Positions 63,552 to 64,000 of a stretch of 64,000 nucleotides of DNA are shown one piece after another. The translations under genes were made by a program, and so were the position numbers. This stretch comes from Sordaria brevicollis (taxonomy: Eukaryota > Ascomycota > Sordariomycetes > Sordariales > Sordariaceae), in assembly GCA_033439795.1 (NCBI GenBank), contig JAUTDP010000016.1, positions 682,001-746,000 of the forward strand, read 5' to 3'. The notes beneath the pieces are model-generated. The model was not told where the DNA came from, did not search any database, and worked only from the letters and a program-made list of their open reading frames with translations. Numbering within the stretch: the first letter of the stretch is position 1; each line of letters starts with the position of its first letter.

Positions 63552-64000
63552 GGCTGTGCTAGTGTTAGAGGAGGAAGTTAGCTCATTGTTCTTCACGTTA
63601 TTCTCAGTATAAAATAAAACGCGTGTGAGACGCGTCAGTGGATAAGGCACGAAGATGATCGCCATATGTCTTATGCCTGAGATGCGGTATCGAACATGAT
63701 TCATTGTGCAAGAACGGCGCTGATGGTCTTGCTGAAGGATGGGCCTTTGACTAACCTTGTTGATGACACCGAGGAGAATATTTCGTCGGTGATGGACTTG
63801 GATGATGAAATCCTGCTAACCTGTCCTTCATTTTAGCCTCAGATGATCCTATAGAGTATGCTCGACTTGAACCATCGACGAGGAGGTAGAATGAAAGGGA
63901 CTTACAAGTATGGAAGGCAAAGGCAAACAGGTTACGACAATAACCTTTGACTTAAAAATACTTCGGAATGCTGTTCGAAGTTGTACTGGTGATAGTTGAA
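63552..64000. other. Leader and promoter of paralog D
   Basis: Contains the probable 3' end of a leader intron (63559 upward) and upstream sequence to the window edge. No other gene. Confidence 0.35.

Noticed and set aside
1..64000. CRISPR array, rRNA genes or telomere repeats
   Set aside because: No array of spaced direct repeats, no rRNA-like sequence and no TTAGGG series was seen.

Overview
This window reads as nuclear DNA of a filamentous ascomycete. A Neurospora-like member of the Sordariales is most likely. The evidence is short GT...AG introns, CT-rich leaders, families typical of Pezizomycotina (HET domain, F-box/ankyrin, acuF-type C2H2 proteins, DUF7580-like proteins), and AT-rich blocks almost without CpA/TpG, the signature of repeat-induced point mutation (RIP). 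The many HET and F-box genes and transposon relics suggest a fast-evolving, possibly subtelomeric, accessory region. No telomere repeat is present.

Layout. 1-6.1 kb: gene-free flank, then a 4.7 kb RIP-degraded element closed by a perfect 48-bp inverted repeat. 6.1-12.1 kb: ordinary composition but no supportable gene. 12.1-14 kb (-): F-box/LRR-like gene with one in-frame TAG just before the F-box. 16.1-17.2 kb (-): secreted protein with 22 copies of GRSGYN and dibasic Kex2 sites, a candidate precursor of a processed or ribosomally made peptide. 19.7-22.2 kb: second RIP relic with 42-bp inverted repeats. 22.6-23.3 kb: poorly resolved gene or pseudogene. 23.4-25.2 kb: hAT-like element with an exact 8-bp target duplication and arrays of a TAGTACTA palindrome. 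25.3-26.8 kb: two small coiled-coil genes. 28.7-29.6 kb: AlkB-type dioxygenase. 30.3-34.8 kb: two F-box/ankyrin paralogs in tandem.

36-42 kb: two tandem HET genes. The second is broken by a 438-bp MITE with an 8-bp target duplication and by a CAA-to-TAA type nonsense codon. A third HET paralog lies at 53.9-56.4 kb (-). 43.3-49.3 kb: a head-to-head pair, a C2H2 plus Zn2Cys6 protein and a DUF7580-like protein, sharing a 475-bp promoter region. 49.7-53.6 kb: two small unknown genes and a membrane protein like the TDT/SLAC1 transporters. 57.5-58.7 kb: unknown LRR-like protein.

59.3-63.6 kb: four small divergent paralogs (two +, two -). They share three motifs that resemble the N-terminal part of Ty1/copia Gag proteins, and each appears to have a leader intron shortly before the ATG. 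They may be a domesticated capsid-like family. This cluster and the GRSGYN precursor are the best candidates for undescribed biology.

Proposed introns come from reading splice signals and frame by eye. No database search was possible, so family names rest on recognised motifs.
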